DNA from: Mytilisepta virgata | Taxonomy: Eukaryota > Mollusca > Bivalvia > Mytilida > Mytilidae | NCBI GenBank assembly: GCA_028015205.1 | Contig: CM051521.1 | Span: forward strand, 120,784,614-120,848,613 | DNA length: 64,000 bases | Reading direction: 5' to 3' | In this document: one piece after another, positions 11,886-21,610 of the stretch | Numbering within the stretch: the first letter of the stretch is position 1 | Layout of the letters: each line of letters starts with the position of its first letter | Made by a program: the position numbers and the translations under genes | Notes under the pieces: generated by a model | What the model saw: the letters and a program-made list of their open reading frames with translations, nothing else | Database searches by the model: none | Told to the model about the DNA's origin: nothing

Positions 11886-12401
11886 CAATTACTGAATCCA
11901 AAAATGGACAAATATCACTGTTATTGTTTGATTTGCTAACTTCCTTGGTATAATTAAAACTGTCTGAATTTTTAACATCAAGAATGTGTTTTTAAATTCA
12001 TATGTTAAGTGTTTTAAAGGATCTCTATACAGTGTGGCTATATATTGTAATAACTAGCAATACCGGAAATAGCCAGTAATAAAAATATGCACATTTAGTT
12101 CCCACGTGTTTTACTATGGCCTGTCGATCTACTTTATCGCGAAATGAAGAGATGTTATCGGATAAAATGTTTACTGACTCTATCGCGTGTACAGCAGTAG
12201 GTTTTTAATATGTATTTATACAGTTATTGATGTCGAAGAAAGATTTAAAATTATTGCAACAAATACAATCAGAACCGGATTTATTAAAACAAAATTTAAT
12301 TAAATTCAACTGGTCAACAAAATAGAAATAATGTCAATGAAATATCCTAGAATCAATATGTTCTGTTCGAAAGAAAAAAACGTAATAACTAAAGCACTTC
12401 A

Positions 12402-12620
12402 TTTTTTTTTTTTTTTTTTTTTGGATTTATTCAATATAATATGATATACAGTTTATGTACGACGAACCACGAAAGCATTTGTATGACAATTTATTGTCAG
12501 TACAAACACAGATCGTTTTTTAGATAGGAGCGTCTAATCCTACCCTCCGTCCGGTCACAAGGATCATTATCTGAACCTGGGATCGACAAAGTCTCACGAG
12601 ACTAACAGTTATTATCGATA
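12402..12620 (-). mobile_element. Poly(A)-tailed retroposed sequence
   Basis: On the minus strand a unique-looking 200-bp body ends in AATAAATCC followed at once by 21 A residues (the T run at 12402-12422). A polyadenylation signal next to a genomic A tract is the mark of an mRNA or SINE copied back by LINE machinery. I see no clear tRNA-like box and no open frame, so it may be a retroposed 3' UTR. The 5' limit near 12620 is approximate and no target duplication was confirmed. Confidence 0.55.
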
Positions 12621-12639
12621 TTAGATCATATCAACGAGT

Positions 12640-13395
12640 AATGTAATTGGTGCATAATTGAAAATCAAACCTTTGCTATGTGCTTTTGTCTGTATGAAGT
12701 AGTAGGAGATTCATTATTATCAAAGTAAGGTGATATAGCTCTTTGGACAGTAGTATACCATATATATTTAAAAAGTCTACACCTTTAATTTGTTCTTATG
12801 AAAAAATAGTAAATGTGAGTTCTAATCTGTCATTGCGAGGGAAAATATTCTTATTACAGAAAGCAGATATGATTCGTTATCCATTGTCTAATAGACTAAA
12901 GATTGAAGTTTTATCTCATTCGTCGTTCATGTTTCAAAGCTCAGCTAAAGCAGTTTTAAATATTTGGTTTGTCGCCGACTCATTTTCTTATATTTTTGGG
13001 TATGATTTACAAAAACAACCGAACTTCTAGAATCGGAATAAACAACAAAATGGATAATAGAAAAAGTCGACAATGTATAATGACATACCAATCAATCAAC
13101 GCTACCGAACAGACAGATCCCCGGACAAAAAATAGCATATAAGATCACAAAACATAAACATTTATTCATGAGAAGATAGTATAGATTTAAAATCCTCCAG
13201 TAATTTGGAGAAAGAGCAATCTTTACAAAATTACACAAAATTAAAGTTTTAGTGAACAGATCTTAAGTAAAATTGGAGTTTCCGTTGGTTATTGGCGAGA
13301 CTTTTGCATTTATTCACGATCTTGAAATACATAGTAGGATGGGAAAACTTGTTCATGACAAGTGTTTTTCTAGAAGTGGGAATTTAGCTTTTTTT
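12640..13395. other. Non-coding, one short dispersed repeat
   Basis: Positions 13080-13110 (ATACCAATCAATCAACG) resemble the reverse complement of 43255-43285, so a short dispersed element is present. The open frame 12743-13030 has no recognisable domain. Confidence 0.4.
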
Positions 13396-13651
13396 TGCAA
13401 GCCGCTTAGGCCTTGAGCACAACTGATGGGTCATAAATCGACAATGCAGCAAAATTTGTATCAAAGAATTGTATTTTAATCACTGAGTCGATGCCACTGT
13501 TGGGGGACTTAAAATTTAGTGTTACAAAATTGTAAAAATCTCTGTCGTTAGATGGTTTTGGCTTTACATTTTTTTGGTCATATGGTATTTATGAATTTGC
13601 TCTTCACCATTTAGGATTGTTGTTTTGGTTTTCAACATTTTAGGCCTTGAA

Positions 13652-13695
13652 CACAACTGATGAGTCGTAAATCGACGTAATGTGCACATCTTGTG
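13652..13695 (+). ncRNA. Type-I hammerhead ribozyme-like motif, inactive
   Basis: The core is CTGATGA (13657-13663), with stem II GTCG/CGAC (13664-13667 with 13673-13676). The required GAAA box is GTAA (13677-13680), which should abolish cleavage. Stem I is CACAA (13652-13656) with TTGTG (13691-13695), all Watson-Crick. Stem III is the minimal TGTG/CACA, and the cleavage triplet would be ATC ending at 13690. Confidence 0.75.
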
Positions 13696-13931
13696 CATCA
13701 AAATTGGTATCAAATCTCTCTCTCTCAATGTTGCATACTATGACAAATCATTATTCATCAGCAACACTCAAGGTAAACACATACTTTGAGGTTATGTTTT
13801 CCCTTCTTATTTCTTGACGATTAAGCACTCTGTTCTTATATGGTTTTGGCTTTATTCCGTTTGGTCATTTTTGCATTTTTTTAATTTGCTCGTCAACCTG
13901 TTGTTTTGCTTTTCAACATTTTAGGTCTTGA

Positions 13932-13978
13932 GCATAACTGATGAGTCGAATATCGACGAAACGTGCACATCTTGTGCA
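13932..13978 (+). ncRNA. Type-I hammerhead ribozyme motif, core intact
   Basis: CTGATGA lies at 13938-13944 and GAAA at 13958-13961. Stem II is GTCG/CGAC (13945-13948 with 13954-13957) around a 5-base loop. Stem I is GCATAA (13932-13937) with TTGTGC, containing one T-G wobble. Stem III is GTG/CAC directly abutting, leaving the cleavage triplet ATC at 13969-13971. The C15.2-A16.2 pair is mismatched, which may weaken activity. A zero-loop stem III works best as a dimer, as in metazoan retrozymes. Confidence 0.8.
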
Positions 13979-14278
13979 TCAACATTGGTATCAAGGAATT
14001 GTATTGCACGACAAAAAATGTGTTCCTCTAAATTAATTTCTATAGTTAACAATATATTTAAATTTTATTTAAAGTAAAATAAATTTAATGCCATGCGTAT
14101 AAATTTACTTTGTAGATCTTAATTTAGTGTTATTTCTATCAATATTTGACATAAGGTTCACAAGCTTTAACATTTTAAAATCTTCTTTTTAACAAAATAT
14201 TGTTAAGATATGACAAAACTCGTATATACAATGCTACTTAAAAAAAAAGTATTTGAAATTAGAAGTATGAATACTTAC

Positions 14279-14351
14279 TGATATTAAATGTAGGTACTAA
14301 TTCCACTATATTCACTAAAGTAACCAAACAAATAAAGACTATCCTCATCAT
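14279..14351 (-). CDS. Ionotropic glutamate receptor copy C, exon 1 (signal peptide)
   Basis: The exon starts at ATGATG (first ATG at 14351, second at 14348) and encodes a hydrophobic leader, MMRIVFICLVTLVNIVELV, with no acidic residue before the glutamate near residue 17: a typical secretory signal. It ends in phase 1 at ATCA/GTAAGT. The leftover base joins the GT that opens the 4619-4750 exon to make Ser, so leader and domain are in frame. The paralogous exon in copy B is at 40881-40952. No TATA-like element or transcription start was identified upstream, so an untranslated exon farther out is possible. Confidence 0.65.
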
Positions 14352-15172
14352 AGCGAATATAATATTGTAATAAATAGTCTTGTCTGCTGAATATATTGTC
14401 GATATGATGTAAACGTCTTAATTTCAAATAATGAGCAAAGAAGGAAACTGTGTCGAGAAGCATTTAGTAATCATTTAGTTGAAATAATTAGATTCTCGTT
14501 TGCATGATATTGATTTTTAAATATTTGTTCATTATATTTTGACCGTGTTAAATAAGTAGAAAAATAACGTTGTTTGTTATAATATCATTATTTTATTTTA
14601 TTCTCGTTATAACCGAAGTAACGAACGCCAATCAATTGAAAACTAAGTAATAATTGAATAAAAGCAAACGTTACTCTTTTCGAAAAGAATGAAACATGTA
14701 CAGAGAATGTGATAGAAGTATTGATTTACAATACTTAAAGTAAACTTTACTTATTCATGGAACATTTCTGACGTATTCCAAACTGAAGACAGAACAAAGC
14801 CCATGAAATTTCATACTAAAAGACGCGACCTATCCATGTTACGTGAATGAAGCATGTTACACAATGTACCTGTAAAATGGCATTCACGAAAAAAAGAATA
14901 TCTGTCCATGATGACACACTATTTAAACTATTTATTACATATTTAGCCGAGATCTGTTAAGTCTTACATGTTTAGTATGATTATGCTTCCAAGACCCGGT
15001 CTGATATGTGGCCTGATACGTGGGCCGAAATGGAATTGCTAAGTTAATCTATATCAGTCCTTTTGCAGCACTCACTAATATATGTGATAAATAAATATAT
15101 GTTATAACAATGCATTTTCTGTATCGGCCTTTTTATCATTCCCATATTTCAAATTTGTATAGTGTTTTACAA
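14352..15172. other. Region upstream of iGluR copy C, no promoter recognised
   Basis: AT-rich sequence that would hold the 5' UTR and promoter of copy C. I could not pick out a convincing core promoter by eye. Confidence 0.4.
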
Positions 15173-15340
15173 AAGCCCCGGAAAAAATCAAACGAGATTC
15201 GAAATACGAAATTCGAGATTCGGAAATATGTGCCAATATCCTAAATTCGAAATTCGAAAATATGTGCCAATATCCTAAATTCGAAATTCGAATTTTGATA
15301 TCTTACGAGTTTCTATATACGAAATTCGAGATTCATTTAT
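15173..15340 (+). repeat. Left inverted repeat with internal ATTCGAAATTCG subrepeats
   Basis: It contains CGAGATTCGAAATACGAAAT and then two near-identical 34-bp subunits built on TATGTGCCAATATCCTAAAT, followed by a further TTCGAGATTC. The right partner is 20763-20841 on the opposite strand. Confidence 0.75.
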
Positions 15341-15572
15341 CCAAAGTTTGAAATTTTTCAGATATGTGTCCTTCAGTGTCATTTAAGAACTGATAGTTGG
15401 GCATAATGTTTGTTGTATGAATAGCAGGCTTTAGTTTTGCTACAATGTTTTTTTTACTTGATAAAGATTTGTATGCTTGCACATTATAAGCCTCACAGAG
15501 GAGAAAAAATTCTGCCATTTTGAACTTAATTTCTAAATAGTATTCATCAGCAAGTATATCTAACTGCAACAT
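15333..15572 (-). pseudogene. SAP-like DNA-binding segment, hypothetical
   Basis: The minus-strand frame gives MAEFFLLCEAYNVQAYKSL followed by KKNIVAKLKPAI. This matches the spacing of a SAP motif (two amphipathic helices, with L..LC...N and K..IV..L), a short DNA-binding fold often found at the ends of transposon-encoded proteins. The frame closes immediately inside the left inverted repeat, as expected for the C-terminus of an element protein. No upstream exon or catalytic domain was linked to it. Assignment from 60 residues is tentative. Confidence 0.4.
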
Positions 15573-15835
15573 TATATGCGAACCATCCCTTTTATCAGAT
15601 TTTTTTACTCTTAGTCCTCATTTTTATTTGTTTTCTAGTTGCTTCTAGCTTTTTGTTGTTCTTTTGCTGCAGATACTCACTCACGTCTAAGCTGAGCAGT
15701 ATTCATTATTGTGTATTTTTTATCACCTGATGAAGAAGGTAGTCCACAACATACTTTTACTGTTTTTTCCCCTCATATTTGAATCTCAAAGATGGCAAAT
15801 AAATTCAAATTACATGAAAAAACATGGAAACAGAT

Positions 15836-15935
15836 CAAGAAATACCAAAGGGATATTCGAAAGAGAGAAAAATCGAAACAAGTGACAAACTCCGGAGAAC
15901 AATGAAGACAAGACAAAAACAATACTTGCACTACA
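15836..15935 (+). repeat. R3 dispersed repeat copy
   Basis: AAGAAATACCAAAGGGATAT followed by TCGAAAGAG and AACAATGAAGACAAGAC. A second copy with the same order is at 60935-61015, next to the Penelope-like element. Confidence 0.7.
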
Positions 15936-16187
15936 ATTAAAAACTAAAACCATATAAACAACCTGGACCCCACCAAAAATAAGTAACTTTCAAGAAATTA
16001 TAAGTTATGTAATGGACTTGAAGCTAATGAAAAGAAAAAAAATCAATTTCATATTACTGTAGATTAAGAAGATGAATCACAATTGGGTAAAATAATGAGA
16101 TGTACATCTTGCTTATATATACTGACATGGTTATGCATACTGACATGGTTATGCACTGGAGATGCATGCGTTAAATTGGAAAATGAT

Positions 16188-16512
16188 TAAAATAACAATC
16201 CAAAGATACTAATATTAGCTATAGTAAATTTATAGTATGCTGTATACGACGAATTTCAAGGAGTTACCTCTCATCAGCAGCATTAAAACCGAAACATTTG
16301 GAAGACCAGAAACCAAACTTATTTTTAAACAAGAAGTACTCATAACCAAAAAAAACATCTGAAATAGAAAGCCAAATTTCAGCTAAGGAGATCTACCATG
16401 TTCAATACAAGGAATGAACCCTTAGTATTTCCATTCTTTTTGAATTTTGCTAAGTACTGGTAATTTCTGTAACAAATCAAAGAATAATCTATCAGACAAG
16501 TCTTTCAAATAT
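16188..16512 (+). repeat. R1 repeat copy
   Basis: It runs from AAAATAACAATCCAAAGATA through GGAGTTACCTCTCATCAGCA to the CAGACAAGTCT palindrome, where it stops. Its position inside the 15.2-20.8 kb element suggests that it inserted after that element. Confidence 0.85.
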
Positions 16513-16559
16513 GAAACTCAAGACAATTTGATACATTTTAGACGACAGTCAAGAAAATG

Positions 16560-18110
16560 ATATGATGAAAATTTTGGAAACCGTTTTGCTGGAGACCGCC
16601 AAAAATGAAAACCTTTCCGAAAGTTCAAAGTGATATACTAAAACAAACAGATGCTTAAGGCCGCAGATGGAATAAAAGCATTATAAAGACTTGCTTAACA
16701 CTTTATACAAGAAACCCTCAAACCTTTCAAGATCAGAAGGATACAATTATATGTTTATTCCCGTCTGGCAGACTATTACAAACGTACAAAAATGTTACTC
16801 CACAATACTCAGGGGTAAATGAAGAAGTTTTTAGATGGATGTACAATGTATAATACTGCAAGGAAAGTTGGTCTACCTCAAACAGGATACTTTGGTGGGT
16901 TAGTGCACGATGAGACTAAAATACAACAATGGCAATGGAAATCAGTTGATGTGATGGACTGAAAATGAAGAGGAAGCTGAATGTCTTCGTATTCTAAAAA
17001 GAACAAATGTTACCCAAACACTTGCTTCAGAGGTATTACAGGTGTCATTTTTAGAATATACAGGGTTTCGTTTTCCTGTAGCTCATTATCCTACAGTTGG
17101 GTTACAACATCTGAACTGTATATTAATATTTGGGATATTGTATCAAACTTGCAGTCATGGGGATTTATTGTTGACTTTATTCTTCAAGAAGGAGGGGAAC
17201 GAAACTGAGAATTCATAAAAATGCATTTCCCAAATGAAGCCGATGCAAGAAATAAGCATTTTATAAGCGAAAATGTTGTAAATCCATAAAGAAGAATAGA
17301 CCATTATCCGAATTTTTCCCATAACGTCAAAAAACTTCGAAATGCTGTTTTGAACATTGGTGTACATAATGTACATAGTTGTAATACTAGAAAAAAAATG
17401 AAAGGGGATTTCTGTATTGTAGGGACCATTGGTGGATGTGGTTAAATGGGACGATTACACTTATTCTAGAAAAATTTATTACAAAATAACAACCTCACAT
17501 CTCCATCCAGACTCATCTGAAAAGATGAGAAACCACTTAGCTGAGGAGGTTCTAAATTCAGACGTGCTCAATCTGATGCAGCTGTATAAAAACTAATTAA
17601 TAAATGATGATATTCTGAATAATACCAGCAAGCTTATTTCAATTTTCAAGGATCAAAGTCCTTTCATATCTTGTAATTATCCCAGAATTTTATCTCTGGA
17701 AACCACTTTAAATTGGTTTCAGTCCTGGAGATATGATGTGAATTCAATGCTAATAACTTCCAAAAAAAAGGAAAAATTGTTGCTAGGAAAAAAGTGTCCT
17801 GATGATATAGAATGCTTATTTTTAACATTCGTTGACATATGTGATACATGTATACATATACTAGAATTTAAAGGAGAAGGTGTGCGTCCATCAAGATTCA
17901 CTTCTGGCATTATAGAGAAGTTTTTTTCAAGTCAGGGGGTTACATAATGGTAATTCTACGCATCCAAACTACTACTCGTACTCAGATACAATGATTAGCA
18001 TTGTTCTTGGCAAGTCAAGACGCCGAAAGTCAAATGCTGAAATTCCAAGTACAGACCCACCTACTTTTGATGTAGATTTGCCTAGAAAATGTAAAAAGGG
18101 CACCATTTCC
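16560..18110 (+). pseudogene. P-element/THAP9-like transposase remnant
   Basis: Conceptual plus-strand frames, with frameshifts, keep the order expected of P-superfamily transposases (RNase H-like cut-and-paste enzymes). Near 16900 is VHDETKIQQ (first acidic position). At 17020-17080 is SEVLQVSFLEYTGFRFPVAH. At 17110-17205 is an ELYINIWDIV helix followed by WGFIVDFILQEGGERN (counterpart of D-G-x-S-N). At 17310-17345 is NFSHNVKKLRNAVL, resembling the D-x-x-H-x-x-K-x-x-RN block but with N for D. At 17890-18000 is RFTSGIIEKFFSSQG, then an N-G-N-S-x-P-x-Y tail matching the C-terminal glutamate region. At least three frame changes and several stops make it non-functional. An alternative is a related RNase H-type transposase family. 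Confidence 0.6.
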
Positions 18111-18447
18111 AGATATTACAAATTTAAGTCAATAACAGTTATAAGTGTTAAAATATATTCATTCTCCATTTCCAATAATTATTTGGCATTCCATACATCC
18201 ACATCAAAGTTTACTAGGAATAACTTAACTGGCTTTTTTCCTGGAGGCAGAGTCCTTTTCAATCTCTCCTCTGGAAAATACAGAAGCCATTATATATATG
18301 TTAAATTATTTCTGAAATGACTGTATGGTTGCATTCAATAGTTAACTTTTAGATCAATTTCATAGGTTACAATAATAATAAAACCTTAATCTGAAACATT
18401 AACGCTATTGAAATTTCTGTATTTTTGTCATAATTTATTTCCCCAAA

Positions 18448-19170
18448 TTTTCAACGACAAATTCCAAGACTTTCTACACCTTATCTACCCCAGTGAGCTT
18501 GAAATTAAGGATATTACAGATACACCAAAGTCCGCTTCATATTTGGATTTGTTTCTTGAAATAGACTATGAAGGACATTTGAAGACAAAACTTTATGACA
18601 AACGTGATGACTTCAACTTTCATATTGTTAATTTTCCCTTCTCGAGTAGCAATATACCAGCACCGCCTTCATATGGCGTCTACGTTTCTCAGCTTATCCG
18701 ATTTTCAAGGGCATGCGTGAGTTACCCTGACTTTCGAAAAAGGAGGATTACTGCTGTCACAAAAGATTCTTAACCAGGGTTTTATCAGGGATAAGTTGAT
18801 TTCATCACTTAGGAAATTTTACTGTCGTCATCACAAATTGATTGACCATTTCAGTGTTCCAATATCTAAGATGATGTTGGACCTGTTCCCACTGTCGTAA
18901 CCTTTCATGTGCCTCCACCGATTTGTGACTTCCCCCGGATTGACTTTGTTGAACTTCACGACGGGTGCCGTATACGGAGCAGGAACTGCTTAGCCTTCCG
19001 AAGCACCTGGGTTCACTCCTCGTTTTTATAGGAGTTCGTGTTGTTCATTGTTTTTATTTTTCTGTGTTTATTTGTTGTGCTTGTGGTTGTTCATTTGTCT
19101 TCCCGGGTATGTCTTTCCAATGGATTACGTCTTTTTGATTGTGCCTTAGTTATATTTGTTTTTTGTTCAA
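18448..19170 (+). pseudogene. Penelope-like reverse transcriptase fragment, copy 1
   Basis: A 5'-truncated copy beginning right after the catalytic YIDDVL box. It holds KFQDFLHLIYPSELEIKD, then SASYLDLFLEIDYEG, LKTKLYDKRDDFNF and a GVYVSQLIRFSRAC segment before frameshifting near 18750. The non-coding 3' tail (about 18900-19170) matches the tails at 28080-28350 and, inverted, 47690-47990. This family's overall architecture fits the Penelope-like group (see the 47640-50142 entry). The fragment is inactive and lies inside the 15.2-20.8 kb composite element. Confidence 0.8.
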
Positions 19171-19754
19171 AAACATGCTATCTTGCTTGATATAAGTACA
19201 TTATATAAGCAAGGTTTTTAACAAATTATATAACCATAGAAATTTCTAAATATTAGAACAAATTTAGTGTTTGACAGATTACATGTATGCAATTCCTTAA
19301 ATTGCTCAGTTGTGTCAACACTTGAAGGATAATTATTTTCAATTCTTTTATCTAAACTGTATGATATCTTGTATATCCTAAATACAATACATTTCCAAGG
19401 TTTTTGCCAAATTTCTATCAAATTTGCTGATAAAATGTTTTCTTTATAGCAAAAATTATACCTTACTGTCTATGAAACATTAATGTTATAGAAATATAAT
19501 TTATTTTTCCGTTGTTGTAATGTATTTTTTTTATTATTTAATTGTTATAAATTTGTAAAATATGAAAAATTTTATGGGAATTGTTTCTTTAAATTTATAA
19601 TAGGAAGTGTACTTTTATTTTAATTCTAGACAGTGGGAAGAAGACTTTTTTTAAAACAGTAAAACTGATTTCCACTGATCCTTCACTAGTGAAAGAGATT
19701 CAAGCATTCTTTTCAGTTGCAAATGTGTTATTATTATAATTATTATCAGCTTGG
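19171..19754. other. Non-coding, nothing recognised
   Basis: AT-rich sequence between the Penelope-like tail and the helicase remnant. Confidence 0.4.
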
Positions 19755-20325
19755 TCACCTAAAAACTTCATTTATAATCTGGATAAAAGCTGGTTCATCT
19801 TGTGTGTGTACTTCTGTGAGGACCAAGAAATGAAAAACATTTATTAGGTTGAATTTTTTTAGAAAAGTACCGTCATCTCTATGATCAGTATTGGGAACTG
19901 GAGGAAGTTGGAGCATATTACCTGAAAGGTTGACCTGCATACCTCCAAATGGCTTATTGTTTTGCTTGAAATTTCTTAACACAAATTCAATTTGCTCAAA
20001 TATTTTTCTGCTAAGCATTATCTCATCAACAATAAGTATATCAGTTTCAGTAATGGCCCCTTTGTGTTTTATTAAGTCTATCTTGTTCTGTATAAGGTTT
20101 TTAAAGTCCGTTGTCTTCATATCGCCCATCTAATATTTCACAAAAACGATGTACAGTTGTAACATTAATTTCTGAAATCGCTGATATAGATTTCAGATCA
20201 CTTGCTGCTTTACCAATTGATGCAGTCAAAGCAAAATTTTTACCACAAATTGTCAGTCTTTCTACACTATTACGAATTGTGCCGGGGCCACCGGTAATGA
20301 ACAAGTTATGGTCTTTTTCGGGCAA
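19755..20325 (-). pseudogene. PIF1-like helicase N-terminal half, broken
   Basis: Two overlapping minus-strand frames together give the start of a superfamily 1B helicase. The first (20101-20325) has HNLFITGGPGTIRNS, a Walker A whose essential GKS/T is replaced (usual form GGPGTGKS), then FALTASIGKAASDL (motif Ia) and TTVHRFCEILDGRY. The second (19755-20129) has ETDILIVDEIMLSRKIFEQI (Walker B) and NKPFGGMQVNLSGNMLQLPP (motif III). A frameshift near 20125 separates them, and motifs IV to VI are absent. PIF1-like genes occur in Helitrons and in some DNA transposons. The enclosure by inverted repeats favours the latter here, but this is inference. Confidence 0.8.
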
Positions 20326-20762
20326 ATTTACAGCAATATCTTGTTAGCTAGCCATTTCCCGTACAATTTTCCGGTACTTCTTTCAATAATTCTATGGACT
20401 TACCTTAAAAACAATGTACACTCTAGAAATTATTTGATGCGGAAAAATTATTTTGACTGATCTTCACTTCCCGTCATAGTACTTGTCCTTCGTCAAGAGA
20501 ATAGCTAAAAAAGTGATCGTCCATCGTTTTGGGGAAGAAAGCAGACAAAAATGTAGGAATATTTCATAAATATAATAAAAAAAGCAACCAAAAGAAACAT
20601 GATACTAGCGACAATGTATAAAGAAGGGGTAAAAGCTAAATTAAAAAATTAGCGGTAACGAAACTTTTTCATCCCTTTCTGCTATAAACACAATGTAGAA
20701 CGCATACAAGTCGACTGGCACATATTTCCGACCCCCAAAACATCTATGATACCAGCCCCTGT

Positions 20763-20841
20763 GGTCTGATTTCGAATTTCGAACTATGGATATTGAATCT
20801 AGAATTTCGTATTTCGAATCTCGTGTAATCCTTCTGGGCTC
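20763..20841 (-). repeat. Right inverted repeat of the composite element
   Basis: Read on the minus strand it carries CGAGATTCGAAATACGAAAT and then GATTC, like the left end, and is bounded by GAGCCCAGAAGGAT where the left end has AAGCCCCGGAAAAA. Confidence 0.75.
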
Positions 20842-21369
20842 TTGTGGTTTTGAGATTGAATACAAATACAAGTATTTTATTTCCATAATTTGGCCCTAAC
20901 TGAGTCAAATTTGAAAATATAACAATGCAAATAATAATTTTTTAACAATATTAAAACAATCATGGAAAGCAGTATTGTAAATAGTTAACTTCTAAGAATG
21001 CAGTGACTTTCCAGTAGAAATTTGCAAATGCTAGTTAAAATATTATTTTCCGAATTAAGAAACCATATTGGAGATGTCTACGTACTCAGTCTCGCTCTGG
21101 GTTTCATAGAGTCAACATCTTTTATTTTTTCCTTCTCGTGAGAAAGGCCATATTGGGCGAAACATTGGGCAATTTAACTTTAACTTTTGTTTTTTTTATG
21201 ATTTTGTATTTGGTTTTGTTCGACCTGTGTATTTTGTACATTTAAGTCGTCCTATGCCCCTTGTACATTTTGTAACAGCTCACCTTTTCTATTTATGCTC
21301 CTAGTATTCTATTGTCGTATGAGCTGTTTCGCAACATACATCCTTTAATTGTTCATATTGGAGATAAAC
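20842..21369. other. Non-coding, nothing firmly recognised
   Basis: Around 21130-21165 a GTGAGAAAGGCC...GGGCGAAAC stretch vaguely resembles dispersed-repeat ends in bivalves. No gene was seen. Confidence 0.4.
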
Positions 21370-21610
21370 TGATTCATTACTCATGAAAATCTTATCACGT
21401 GGATCTTTATAATGAGGGCAAATGTTTGCGAAACTTACTTCATCCTCTATTTCTTATAAGCTGCATTTTTCTCAAGTAAGATCTTCTAGTGGCATTAAAG
21501 GTCGAATATTTCTAGTACCTGTTACTCTATGGTTGCTAATTCTGAATTTCAAGAATAATTGTCTTATACTTTTGGTTTTTAATAACATTTAAGTATTTCT
21601 CAAATCTAAA
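21370..21610 (-). pseudogene. LINE C-terminal domain remnant
   Basis: The minus-strand translation gives FKFRISNHRVTGTRNIRPL, a stop, then CSL, EIEDEVSF, NICPHYKDPRD. This is the R-x-S-x-H ... C-x-x-C ... E-D-E-x-x-F ... C-P-x-Y pattern of CR1/Jockey-like tails, with the first cysteines eroded. It is 5'-truncated and dead. Confidence 0.65.

Larger units (their letters stand above)
13395..14010 (+). repeat. Tandem hammerhead-ribozyme-bearing repeat, three degenerate units
   Basis: Three units with the shared order TTTTCAACATTTTAGG, TTGAGCA/TTGAACA, CTGATGA-like core, ATCGAC, TGTGCATCA and TTGGTATCAA start near 13405, 13631 and 13913, so the spacing is roughly 225 to 285 bp. Between cores they also share TGGTTTTGGCTTTA and TTTGGTCAT segments. 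Multimeric arrays of this kind are how metazoan hammerhead retrozymes are usually arranged. Confidence 0.75.
15173..20841. mobile_element. Composite DNA element bounded by inverted repeats (P-like transposase plus PIF1-like helicase)
   Basis: The outer ends are inverted copies about 48 bp long. The left end (15173-15221) carries CGAGATTCGAAATACGAAAT, and the right end (20794-20841), read on the minus strand, carries the same 20 bases, with matching flanks. Between them lie, in order, a SAP-like frame (minus), a dispersed repeat, an R1 insertion (plus), a P-like transposase remnant (plus), a Penelope-like fragment (plus) and a PIF1-like helicase remnant (minus). The R1 and Penelope-like pieces are later insertions, since both families occur elsewhere. 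Whether transposase and helicase belonged to one transposon is my inference from their shared enclosure. Confidence 0.55.
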
